Shown piece by piece: positions 1 to 7,270 of a DNA stretch of 64,000 nt; position 1 is the first letter of the stretch, and each line of letters opens with the position of its first letter. A model generated the notes under the pieces. It had not been told where the DNA came from and made no database searches. It saw only the letters and a program-made list of their open reading frames with translations. This DNA is from Nereida sp. MMG025 (GTDB taxonomy: Bacteria > Pseudomonadota > Alphaproteobacteria > Rhodobacterales > Rhodobacteraceae). A program made the translations under genes and the position numbers. Location of the stretch: positions 239,001 through 303,000 of the forward strand of contig NZ_JAKFZN010000002.1 in NCBI RefSeq assembly GCF_021654165.1, read 5' to 3'.

Positions 1-262
1 TGGCTTGGCTGACCTCATAGGCCTCTTGCAAGCGGCCCTCTGCGGTCAGGCGCAGCCAGTCGGGGATGTTGTTGTGCAGCGGGCAGTGCGATTGGCAATA
101 GGGCACACCGCATTGGCTGCAGCGGCTGGCCTGCTCTTCTGCCTTGGCCTCAGCGTACTCTGCATAAATCTCTTTGAAATCTTCTTTGCGTAGATTGGGC
201 GGACGCTTCTCAGGCATGTCCCGCTCAACTTGCGTAAACTTCAACATCTTCTGCTTGGCCAT
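1..262 (-). CDS. gltD: Glutamate synthase small subunit, N-terminal part (cut by window edge)
   Basis: The minus strand from an ATG at 262 reads open to the window edge and gives an N-terminus starting MAKQKMLKFTQVERDMPEKR. It contains the cysteine cluster CSQCGVPYCQSHCPLHNNIP (roughly residues 48-67), which in GltD ligates the low-potential iron-sulfur centres that pass electrons from NADPH to the large subunit during glutamate synthesis. The FAD and NADPH domains would lie beyond the edge. It is divergent from uppP with about 215 bases between the two starts, in which I see no further gene. Assignment rests on the cysteine spacing and the residues around it, which are diagnostic for GltD and related flavoprotein subunits. 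A related oxidoreductase with the same Fe-S module is the only real alternative. Confidence 0.85.
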   Translation of the reverse strand, partial: MAKQKMLKFTQVERDMPEKRPPNLRKEDFKEIYAEYAEAKAEEQASRCSQCGVPYCQSHCPLHNNIPDWLRLTAEGRLQEAYEVSQA

Positions 263-477
263 AGGAACCACTCCATTCATCCCACCCGCCCCGTCTATGC
301 CAAGCTGAAGTCGAAGAAAAGGCAGAAATACTGACCTATTTGCAGAAAGTTCATTGGGGCCGCGCACAGCAGGCGCAACATATTGAGTATTAAAGGTCCG
401 TATCGGCCATAAATTAGGACGTTACCTTGTGAATCCAATAAGTTATGGTCCGCGCGAAAAACATCGCTTGGGGTCGC

Positions 478-1281
478 ATGTCTCTGTTCCATCTCTTTCT
501 TGTCGCCGTCATTCAAGGCGTGACAGAGTTTTTGCCCGTTTCGTCAAGCGGTCATCTGATTCTTTTGCCTGCTCTGACAGGGATGCAGGATCAGGGCCAG
601 ACGATCGATGTTGCGGTCCATGTTGGGACTCTTGTCGCCGTTGTCTTGTATTTCTGGCGCGATGTGAAACTGGCACTTGGCGGAATCCCACGGTTGCTTG
701 TGGGCAAGATCGACACCCAAGGCGCGCGACTGGCCTTTCTTTTGTTGATCGCCACCATTCCCGTTATCGTGATTGGCGCTGTGCTCCATGCCACTGAGCT
801 TGATTTGATGATGCGTGGCGTGGCCCTTGTCGGATGGACAATGATCATCTTCGGGGTCGTGCTTTACATAACAGATCAACGTGGCGCTTCAGTGAAAACC
901 GATGCTGACTGGAGCGTGAAGGACGCAATCATCCTTGGCCTTTGGCAGGCGCTTGCGCTTGTGCCAGGCACGTCGCGGTCTGGCGCAACAATCAGCGGCG
1001 CCCGTATGTTGGGCTACACCCGCGAAGATGGCGCAAAGCTCGCTATGCTAATGTCTATCCCCACAATCATCGCAAGCGGCACGCTTTTGGGCGCAGAGGT
1101 CGCGGGCCACGCAAATCTTGCGCTGGCGCGTGATGGTGCGATTGCCGCCGCGTTCTCTTGTATCGCGGCGTTACTTGCGCTTGTGCTGATGATGCGACTG
1201 CTCAAAACGGTTAGCTTTACACCTTACGTGATTTACCGTTTAGCGCTTGGCACGATCCTTCTGGTCTACGCTTATGCCTAG
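478..1281 (+). CDS. uppP: Undecaprenyl-diphosphatase
   Basis: UppP (BacA) dephosphorylates undecaprenyl pyrophosphate in the inner membrane, recycling the lipid carrier for peptidoglycan and surface polysaccharides. The 267-residue protein has the family length and both signatures: EFLPVSSSGH at residues 17-26 and PGTSRSGAT at 163-171, which carry the catalytic glutamate, serine and arginine residues. The rest is a run of hydrophobic helices. I start at ATG 478 (MSLFHLF), where family members normally begin; an in-frame GTG-like extension to 445 is possible but lacks a good ribosome site. Its TAG stop overlaps the stop of the convergent downstream gene through a shared CTAG at 1278-1281. The product supplies carrier lipid that the glycan genes at 15-24 kb would also need. 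Confidence 0.95.
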   Translation: MSLFHLFLVAVIQGVTEFLPVSSSGHLILLPALTGMQDQGQTIDVAVHVGTLVAVVLYFWRDVKLALGGIPRLLVGKIDTQGARLAFLLLIATIPVIVIGAVLHATELDLMMRGVALVGWTMIIFGVVLYITDQRGASVKTDADWSVKDAIILGLWQALALVPGTSRSGATISGARMLGYTREDGAKLAMLMSIPTIIASGTLLGAEVAGHANLALARDGAIAAAFSCIAALLALVLMMRLLKTVSFTPYVIYRLALGTILLVYAYA

Positions 1282-2258
1282 GCCTTCAGGTTCTTTGCGC
1301 TTTCTTTGATCGCGTCATACTGACCGGACGGACGGAAGCGCCACAAGTATTCGGGCAGAACTGATTCAAGCGCTGTCGGTGTAATGCCCAACGTATCAAA
1401 GCCCATCATATCGGCTCCGACCACATTATCATTGCGCAAATTGCGCACCTGATCGCGTGTGATCTGCGCAGGGATCAGACCAAGCGAAATCTTGTTCAGC
1501 ACATCGAAACCAAAGCCCATGACCATCGCCATTCCAAACGGGATGTTCAAAATAAGCTTACGCCGGCGAATGACCTGCAGCATCTGCTGCATCAGTGCAC
1601 GGAACGCGCTGACATCTGGCCCACCCAGTTCATAGACGCCGGCTTTGGCTTGACCTGTTGCCGCCAAGACCGCTGCTTGGGCGACATCGTCCACATATAC
1701 CGGTTGGAACTTGGTGTCTGCACCAACGACAGGCAAGATGGGCCCAAGCCGCGACATCGCGGCAAAACGGTTAAAGAATTGGTCCTCTGGCCCAAACACA
1801 ATGGATGGACGCAGGATCGTGGCTGTCCCAAAATGCTCAAGGACACCTTGTTCGCCCAACGCCTTGCTGTGCGCATAGTCACTTTTAGAGCTGTCGTCCG
1901 CACCAATCGCAGAGATATGGACCAGCTGCCCAACACCTTGCTCTGCTGCGATACGTGCGACCCGTTCTGCACCTTCGTGCTGCACAGCATCAAACTTGTT
2001 TTTGCCCGCTTCGGCCAAAATACCGACACAGTTGATGACAGCATCCGCGCCATGCATCACCGACGCAACGGACGCATCATCACGAATGTTGCACAAAACA
2101 GGTTCGACCTGCCCGACCACACCGTAAGGTTTCACAAAAATCGCCTCATTGGGGCGGCGCACCGCGACTCGGACGCGCCAGCCTTCCTTGGCCATACGAC
2201 GCGCGATATAGCGCCCAACAAACCCAGAACCGCCATAGATGGTGACGAGCTTTGACAT
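1278..2258 (-). CDS. NDUFA9-like NAD(P)-binding SDR protein (complex I-associated family)
   Basis: A 326-residue atypical short-chain dehydrogenase/reductase. The Rossmann nucleotide-binding motif GGSGFVGRYIA lies at residues 9-19, and the sequence follows NDUFA9-like proteins with NCVGIL, a conserved HISAIGAD segment, and an ILRPSIVFGPEDQFFNR stretch. In mitochondria NDUFA9 is a structural accessory subunit of respiratory complex I and binds a nucleotide without clear catalysis. Alphaproteobacterial homologues are usually annotated the same way, and whether this one sits in complex I cannot be told from sequence. The start at 2258 gives a canonical N-terminus (MSKLVTIYGG). It is convergent with uppP and overlaps it by 4 bases. 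A sugar-nucleotide epimerase is a weaker alternative, because the usual YxxxK is replaced by YAHSKALGE. Confidence 0.85.
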   Translation of the reverse strand: MSKLVTIYGGSGFVGRYIARRMAKEGWRVRVAVRRPNEAIFVKPYGVVGQVEPVLCNIRDDASVASVMHGADAVINCVGILAEAGKNKFDAVQHEGAERVARIAAEQGVGQLVHISAIGADDSSKSDYAHSKALGEQGVLEHFGTATILRPSIVFGPEDQFFNRFAAMSRLGPILPVVGADTKFQPVYVDDVAQAAVLAATGQAKAGVYELGGPDVSAFRALMQQMLQVIRRRKLILNIPFGMAMVMGFGFDVLNKISLGLIPAQITRDQVRNLRNDNVVGADMMGFDTLGITPTALESVLPEYLWRFRPSGQYDAIKESAKNLKA

Positions 2259-2365
2259 GTGAATACCCCTAAGTTCCCTTGGCTACATGGGGATGTAGCG
2301 GGGTGGGGTCATACAGACAAGGTGCATTTCGTCACGCATTTATGCGTAGTGCTGCCAAACCCCTG

Positions 2366-2394
2366 TTGACAGGCTGCGGGAGTCCTTCTAAATG
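2366..2394 (+). promoter_or_regulatory. Sigma-70-type promoter of tRNA-Leu
   Basis: A perfect -35 hexamer TTGACA (2366-2371) is followed by a 17-base spacer and a weak -10 TAAATG (2389-2394). Transcription would begin near 2401, about 11 bases before the tRNA. A perfect -35 with a poor -10 and a G/C-rich spacer is plausible for a stable-RNA promoter in this group. Position and spacing support it; activity is inferred. Confidence 0.55.
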
Positions 2395-2411
2395 CCCATC
2401 CATCGACACCT

Positions 2412-2497
2412 GCCCAGGTGGCGGAATGGTAGACGCGCTAGCTTCAGGTGCTAGTGTCCGTATGGACGTGGAGGTTCGAGTCCTCTCCTGGGCACCA
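2412..2497 (+). tRNA. tRNA-Leu (anticodon CAG)
   Basis: An 86-base class II tRNA with encoded CCA. The acceptor arms GCCCAGG (from 2412) and CCTGGGC (ending 2493) pair perfectly, followed by discriminator A and CCA. The anticodon stem CTAGC/GCTAG encloses the loop TTCAGGT, giving anticodon CAG, which reads CUG leucine codons. A long variable arm follows (TGTCCGTATGGACG), as expected for leucine tRNAs, and the T-arm contains GGTTCGAGTCC. The sequence resembles the E. coli tRNA-Leu(CAG) closely. It lies alone between the NDUFA9-like gene and copA, under its own promoter. Confidence 0.97.
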
Positions 2498-2510
2498 AAT
2501 CCCCAAAATG

Positions 2511-4898
2511 TCAGGCGCGCTTCAGGCGCAACGCATTCGTTACAACGAAAACGCTTGAAAGCGCCATTGCCCCTGCGGCTAGTGCAGGTGACAGCAGAAC
2601 ACCGATAAACGGGAATAACACGCCAGCCGCCACGGGGATCAACAAGGTGTTGTATCCGAAAGCCCAGATCAGGTTCTGGCGAATGTTGCGCAAAGTCGCA
2701 TGGCTAATGGCAAATGCATTTTGCACAGCGCTTAGGTCATGGGACATCAACACCACATCGGCGGCTTCAATAGCCACATCTGTCCCGCTGCCAATTGCAA
2801 TGCCCACATCCGCGCTGGCCAAAGCTGGCGCATCGTTAATACCGTCGCCAACAAAAGCAATTTTACGACCTGCAGCCAGATCTTTGAGTCCAGCAACCTT
2901 TCCGTCGGGCATCACATCGGCCACCACATGATCAATGCCCAACTCGGCACCAACTGCCTGCGCAACGCCAATCGCATCGCCCGAGATCAATGCCGTTTGA
3001 AGCCCTTGGTCTTTAAGACCTTTGATCATCTGTCGCGCGCTTTCGCGGATTGGGTCAGCAACGGTGATTGCGCCGATCAGCCTGTCATTTTGCGCCACCA
3101 AGACGACCGTATGCACGCTTGGCGCAGGCGCGTTTTTGAGGTCGACGCCCTTGTCACGCATTAAGCGGGCATTGCCCACAAGCAACCGATCCTGGCCGAT
3201 ATAGCCTTCAATGCCCATACCTGTGATGGATTGAAACTGCGTAACGGACGGCAGCTTTTGTCCCTTGGCCTTTTCCACGATGGCACGCGCGATGGGATGT
3301 TCGGATTGCCCTTCCAGTGCTGCGGCGAAAGCAACTACTTCATCAGTCGGAACAGTGTCCAAAGCGACAACATCCGTAACTTTGGGTGTCCCTTCCGTAA
3401 GGGTACCCGTTTTGTCGAAGGCAACGATGTTCACCCCCTGCAGGGCCTGAAGCGCATCCCCCTTGCGGAACAAAACCCCCTTCTGCGCTGCCCGCCCCGT
3501 GCCGACCATGACCGAAGTTGGTGTGGCCAGACCCATGGCGCAAGGGCATGCGATGATCAAAACGGATACCCCTGCCACAAGCGCATAGGACAGCGACGGA
3601 CTTGGCCCCCAGATCAACCATGCCGCAACCGTGAGGCTTGCGACGACCAGAACAGCAGGGACAAACCATGCCGTCACGCGATTGACCAAATCCTGAATAG
3701 GCAAACGCGCACCTTGGGCTTCGCTGACCATGGTAATGATCCGGGCCAGAACAGTATCCTGGCCGATGGCCGTTGCGCGATAGCGTAACGCACCTGTTCC
3801 GTTGATTGTGCCTGCGGTGACCTTGGCGCCTTCATGTTTGAAGACGGGCAACGGCTCTCCGGTCAGCATACTTTCATCAAGCCAGCTTTCGCCGCTTTCA
3901 ACGCGCCCGTCGACAGCCACACGGGCACCGGGGCGCAGTTGCACCACATCACCCAACACCACCTCGTCCAGAGGGCATTCAATGACGTCTCCGTCGCGTT
4001 CAACCCATGCTGTGTCAGGCCGCAGGCCCACAAGTGCACGAATGGCAGCGCCTGTTTGCCCCTTTGCGCGCGCTTCCAAAAACCGCCCCACGAGGATGAG
4101 TGTGACGATAACGGCCGCCGCCTCAAAATAGACAACACGGCTGGCGGTTGGCAGAACCTCGGGTATGAAAAGCGCCACAAGTGAATAAAGGTAAGCGGCA
4201 CTGGCACCAAGCACGACAAGCGCATTCATATCGGGGGCGAAACGCATGAGGGACGGCACCCCTTTTTGATAAAATATGCGCCCCGGCCACACCAATACGA
4301 TCGTGGTCAAAATGCACTGGATCATCCAACTGGTTTGCATACCGATGGTTTGATGAATGAAATGGTGAAACGCGGGAAACACGTGCCCCCCCATCTCTAG
4401 AATAAAAACGGGCGCCGTCAGCAAAGCGGAAATAATCGCGGCACGCTTGGCTGTTTGCGCTTCGTCATCATGGGCAGCTTGGGTCGTATCGCTGGTAACG
4501 CTTGCAGTGTATCCGATACTGTCCAAGGCATCCAAAACTGTCTTTGGGTCCGATGCAAGGCTTGCGATCTGTGCCTGCCCCATTGCCAGATTGACCTGTG
4601 CATCGATCACCTCTGGCACAGCTTGCAAAGCGGCCTCAACGCGGCCAACGCAAGAGGCGCAAGACATGCCTTCAATCGCAACGGCATAACGATGCGCGCG
4701 CGCAGGCTTGCCCGCTTTTTCGAGTGCGGATTGTAAGGCCACTACATCCTGAGGCGAGGTAATCTGAACCCGCGCTTGTGAAGTGACAAGATTAACGTTG
4801 ATGTCTTGAAGGCCTTTTACGGTTTGCAAAGCAGCCTCAGCCCGCCCCACGCAAGAGGCACAATTCAGTCCATCAATTTCAAACGTCAGAGCAGTCAT
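2511..4898 (-). CDS. copA: Cu(+)-exporting P1B-type ATPase
   Basis: A 795-residue copper-transporting P-type ATPase of the inner membrane that exports Cu(I) to the periplasm. Two N-terminal heavy-metal-associated domains carry CASC metal sites at residues 13-16 and 80-83. The membrane metal-binding CPC is at 451-453. The actuator loop has TGEPLPV (about 346-352), the phosphorylation site is DKTGTLTEG (Asp about 495), the ATP-binding domain has SEHPIARAI, and the hinge is GDGINDAP. The last two helices show the YN and MALSS residues typical of the Cu(+) subgroup 1B-1. No copper chaperone or regulator lies beside it in the window. A MerR-type promoter sits just upstream (4929-4959). The start at 4898 gives the canonical HMA start MTALTFEIDGLNC. 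Confidence 0.97.
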   Translation of the reverse strand: MTALTFEIDGLNCASCVGRAEAALQTVKGLQDINVNLVTSQARVQITSPQDVVALQSALEKAGKPARAHRYAVAIEGMSCASCVGRVEAALQAVPEVIDAQVNLAMGQAQIASLASDPKTVLDALDSIGYTASVTSDTTQAAHDDEAQTAKRAAIISALLTAPVFILEMGGHVFPAFHHFIHQTIGMQTSWMIQCILTTIVLVWPGRIFYQKGVPSLMRFAPDMNALVVLGASAAYLYSLVALFIPEVLPTASRVVYFEAAAVIVTLILVGRFLEARAKGQTGAAIRALVGLRPDTAWVERDGDVIECPLDEVVLGDVVQLRPGARVAVDGRVESGESWLDESMLTGEPLPVFKHEGAKVTAGTINGTGALRYRATAIGQDTVLARIITMVSEAQGARLPIQDLVNRVTAWFVPAVLVVASLTVAAWLIWGPSPSLSYALVAGVSVLIIACPCAMGLATPTSVMVGTGRAAQKGVLFRKGDALQALQGVNIVAFDKTGTLTEGTPKVTDVVALDTVPTDEVVAFAAALEGQSEHPIARAIVEKAKGQKLPSVTQFQSITGMGIEGYIGQDRLLVGNARLMRDKGVDLKNAPAPSVHTVVLVAQNDRLIGAITVADPIRESARQMIKGLKDQGLQTALISGDAIGVAQAVGAELGIDHVVADVMPDGKVAGLKDLAAGRKIAFVGDGINDAPALASADVGIAIGSGTDVAIEAADVVLMSHDLSAVQNAFAISHATLRNIRQNLIWAFGYNTLLIPVAAGVLFPFIGVLLSPALAAGAMALSSVFVVTNALRLKRA

Positions 4899-4928
4899 TT
4901 GCAGGCAGCCTTTGCATATATCCCAATC

Positions 4929-4959
4929 GACATAAGGTGATCACAGCCCAGAAGGTCAA
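4929..4959 (-). promoter_or_regulatory. Candidate MerR/CueR-type promoter of copA
   Basis: On the minus strand a -35 TTGACC (4954-4959) and a -10 TATGTC (4929-4934) are separated by 19 bases. This over-long spacing is the hallmark of promoters activated by MerR-family proteins such as CueR/HmrR. The spacer contains the 8-base palindrome GTGATCAC (4937-4944) and a repeated AAGGT, but not a clean CueR dyad. It lies about 35 bases upstream of the copA start. No CueR gene is present in the window, so regulation in trans is inferred. Confidence 0.45.
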
Positions 4960-5027
4960 GATGGCCACCAGCCGCACCACAAAAATCAGAGTTAATCGAA
5001 ATTGACTCAACGCCGATGAACGCGCTA

Positions 5028-5042
5028 GAACAAAATAGGAAC
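5028..5042 (+). promoter_or_regulatory. LexA (SOS) box of the imuA-imuB-dnaE2 cassette
   Basis: The direct repeat GAAC-N7-GAAC (GAACAAAATAGGAAC) matches the alphaproteobacterial LexA operator exactly. It lies 35 bases before the imuA start. A putative promoter (-35 TTGACT at 5002-5007, -10 TAGAAC at 5026-5031, 18-base spacer) overlaps the first half-site, so LexA bound here would block it. SOS control of this cassette is established in several alphaproteobacteria; here the site is seen directly and its function inferred. Confidence 0.8.
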
Positions 5043-5076
5043 ATTAAAAAGAGATTCGCTAACCTGGGGGTTATCG

Positions 5077-5766
5077 GTGACGTGTTTAACACAGCACTCT
5101 GCCATCACGCGGCTGTCATACGGCGGCCGCGAACGGAAGGTATTATCGCAGGACGCCACCCTGTCAGAGGTCTTTGCGGGGGCGGCAGCCGACGCAAGTG
5201 CCCTGGGATTTGTCTTGTCACAACTTCCCGAAAAGGATGCACCTATCCTGTGGGTGCAGGACCGTGTGACGCGGCTGGAATCTGGCGTGCCTTATTTACA
5301 CGGGATGTCGAATGTTACGCTGATCCAGATCAGCGTTTCACGCGCCCAAGATGCGTTATGGGCCTTGGAAGAAGGGCTGCGGTCTTCCGCGTTGCGTGCC
5401 GTTGTCGGCGAAATCTGGGGCGACCCCAAGGCTTTGTCTTTTACAGCAACCAAACGTCTGGCGATGCGCGCCGAGGCCAGTGGCGTGCCATGCTGGTTGG
5501 TGCGCCGCGCTGCTGCCGCAAATCTGAGTGCGGCACGCGACCGGTGGCGGCTGAATTCATTGCCCTCAGCCCCAAATCCACACGACAGCCACGCCCCCGG
5601 CGATGCACGCTGGCAAGCAGATCTTTTCCGCACGCGGCGGGGCAAACCCACCCAATGGGTTGCCACCCATGAGCGGGCGACGGATCGTGTCTATCTGTCT
5701 GCCGCATCTGTCGATCAACAGATGGCAACGGGTGATGGAGCGCACAGGCAACGCGCCGCCAGATGA
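5077..5766 (+). CDS. imuA: SOS mutagenesis protein ImuA (RecA/SulA-like fold)
   Basis: A 229-residue ImuA-type protein, first gene of the SOS-inducible translesion mutasome with ImuB and DnaE2. The central region (ADASALGFVLSQLPEKDAP then ILWVQDR) matches the RecA-like core of alphaproteobacterial ImuA. ImuA is thought to act as a recombinase-like accessory that helps recruit the complex to damaged forks. The start is GTG at 5077, preceded by a G-rich GGGGG about six bases upstream; no better ATG lies in frame before the conserved region. The 3' end overlaps imuB by about 98 bases, so both frames are coding there. Regulation is by LexA through the box at 5028-5042. Confidence 0.88.
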   Translation: MTCLTQHSAITRLSYGGRERKVLSQDATLSEVFAGAAADASALGFVLSQLPEKDAPILWVQDRVTRLESGVPYLHGMSNVTLIQISVSRAQDALWALEEGLRSSALRAVVGEIWGDPKALSFTATKRLAMRAEASGVPCWLVRRAAAANLSAARDRWRLNSLPSAPNPHDSHAPGDARWQADLFRTRRGKPTQWVATHERATDRVYLSAASVDQQMATGDGAHRQRAAR

Positions 5767-7201
5767 TATCCCTGTCGCATTGGTCACAGAAGGCACGCAC
5801 GGACCTGTCATACATGATGTGAACCGCGCGGCGCGGCTGGCTGGTATTGCACCTGGCGCGCGTGTCACCGACATGCGCAGCCTTTGCCCGAATCTGCAGA
5901 TTGAATACGCTGATATCGCGGGCGATCGGGTGACATTGCAAAAACTGATGCTTTGGGCACGGCGCTGGTGTCCTTGGACAACCACTGATGGTGAAAACGG
6001 GCTGGTCATGGACACCACGGGGTCTGATCATCTCTGGGGCGGCGAAACCGAAATGCTGCGCGATATCGAAGCAAAGCTTGCCCTGCTTGGGCTAGATGCG
6101 CAGCTTGCGCTGGCCCACACATGGGGGGCGGCTTGGGCGCTTGCCCGCTTCGGGGGCGTACGTCAAATCAGCAGGCCCGAAACGCTTGGCCATGATCTTG
6201 CGTCATTGCCTGTGGAAAGCCTGCGGCTGAACAGTGAAACATGCCTGTTGCTCAGCCGATTGGGCTTGAAAACGGTTGGTGCGCTGTCTGCGGTGCCCCG
6301 CACATCACTGGCCCGCCGTTTTGCGCGCGCCAAACCTGATGGCAACCCCCTGCACCGTCTGGATCAAATCAACGGGCATTTGCCCGAACCTGTGAGCAGC
6401 CCCTCTGATTTGCCGCGTTTTGAGGTGCAAGCAAACCTGCCTGAGCCGATTCAGGACCCAAGCCCCTATCTGCCCGATCTATGCCAAGCGATGTGCACAC
6501 GGCTGGCCGATCAGGGTTATGGGTGTCGCAGCCTGATCCTGACCGTGTTTCGCACCGATGGCGAAATCAGCCAGCTGAGCGTGCGCACCTCAACCCCGAA
6601 CCGTGATGCAGACCATTTGCAAAAGTTGTTTGGCGACCGCCTCGAACGGATTAACCCCGGGTTCGGGTTTGATTTGATTTCGCTGGAAGCGGGAGACGTG
6701 ACGCTGATTGATACGGTCCAAACCACACTGGATGGCACAGCAGAAGAGGCGCTCGCCCTTCCACGTTTGATCGACAGGCTGACGGCACGGCTTGGACCGC
6801 GCGCAGTGACACGGCCCCAAATCTTTGAAAGCCACGTGCCTGAACGCGCGCAGGGCCAGCTGGCTGCCTTGGCCGATATACCGCCGCAGTCTGCCAAGAT
6901 CAGAAACACCCGCCCCATTACCCTTTTGCCCACGCCGGAAGAGGTAAAGGTCCTTTATGCCGTGCCAGAAGGGCCGCCTGTGCAATTCACCTGGCGCAAG
7001 CAAACATTGCGGATCACGCGCTATGCAGGACCAGAGCGCATCGCCCCTGAGTGGTGGCACGACCGCCCGAATGCACGCCTCAGGGATTACTTCAGAATTG
7101 AAGTGCAGGACGGCCGTCGCATCTGGCTTTACCGCGAAGGGCTGCACGGTGACGGGCGCGGCGGCGATCCGCGTTGGTTCATTCACGGGTTTTTCGCATG
7201 A
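5669..7201 (+). CDS. imuB: Y-family polymerase-like protein ImuB
   Basis: A 510-residue ImuB (DinP/UmuC-like) protein. ImuB resembles Y-family polymerases but usually lacks catalytic residues and serves as a scaffold linking the beta clamp, ImuA and the error-prone polymerase DnaE2. The N-terminus MSGRRIVSICLPHLSINRW is where the family begins, so I chose ATG 5669 over the longer frame starting at 5603. The palm segment (GLVMDTTGSDHLWGGE) has MDTTG where active Y-polymerases have a metal-binding D-x-T/S core, consistent with inactivity. The start lies inside imuA (98-base overlap), implying coupled translation. It is followed by two palindromes and then dnaE2. Confidence 0.9.
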   Translation: MSGRRIVSICLPHLSINRWQRVMERTGNAPPDDIPVALVTEGTHGPVIHDVNRAARLAGIAPGARVTDMRSLCPNLQIEYADIAGDRVTLQKLMLWARRWCPWTTTDGENGLVMDTTGSDHLWGGETEMLRDIEAKLALLGLDAQLALAHTWGAAWALARFGGVRQISRPETLGHDLASLPVESLRLNSETCLLLSRLGLKTVGALSAVPRTSLARRFARAKPDGNPLHRLDQINGHLPEPVSSPSDLPRFEVQANLPEPIQDPSPYLPDLCQAMCTRLADQGYGCRSLILTVFRTDGEISQLSVRTSTPNRDADHLQKLFGDRLERINPGFGFDLISLEAGDVTLIDTVQTTLDGTAEEALALPRLIDRLTARLGPRAVTRPQIFESHVPERAQGQLAALADIPPQSAKIRNTRPITLLPTPEEVKVLYAVPEGPPVQFTWRKQTLRITRYAGPERIAPEWWHDRPNARLRDYFRIEVQDGRRIWLYREGLHGDGRGGDPRWFIHGFFA

Positions 7202-7211
7202 GGCAGGGAGA

Positions 7212-7258
7212 CGTTTTCTTGAAAGAAAACGCACCAAGACTTTTCGAAAAGTCTTGGT
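7212..7258. repeat. Two adjacent palindromes between imuB and dnaE2 (REP-like element)
   Basis: The first palindrome has 9-base arms CGTTTTCTT (7212-7220) and AAGAAAACG (7223-7231) around a 2-base centre. The second is a perfect 26-base palindrome: ACCAAGACTTTTC (7233-7245) meets its own complement (7246-7258) with no spacer. They are separated by one base and occupy almost the whole imuB-dnaE2 gap. As RNA they would form two strong hairpins. They could be a small dispersed repeat or a processing/attenuation element; neither has a U-run, so a classical terminator is unlikely. Confidence 0.75.
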
Positions 7259-7270
7259 CGCGGGTGGCCA

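Noticed and set aside
4895-5092. 65-codon frame upstream of copA overlapping it by four bases
   Set aside because: Although it would be coupled to copA, it runs through the MerR-type promoter and the LexA region, and the product has no recognisable features. I treat the segment as regulatory.
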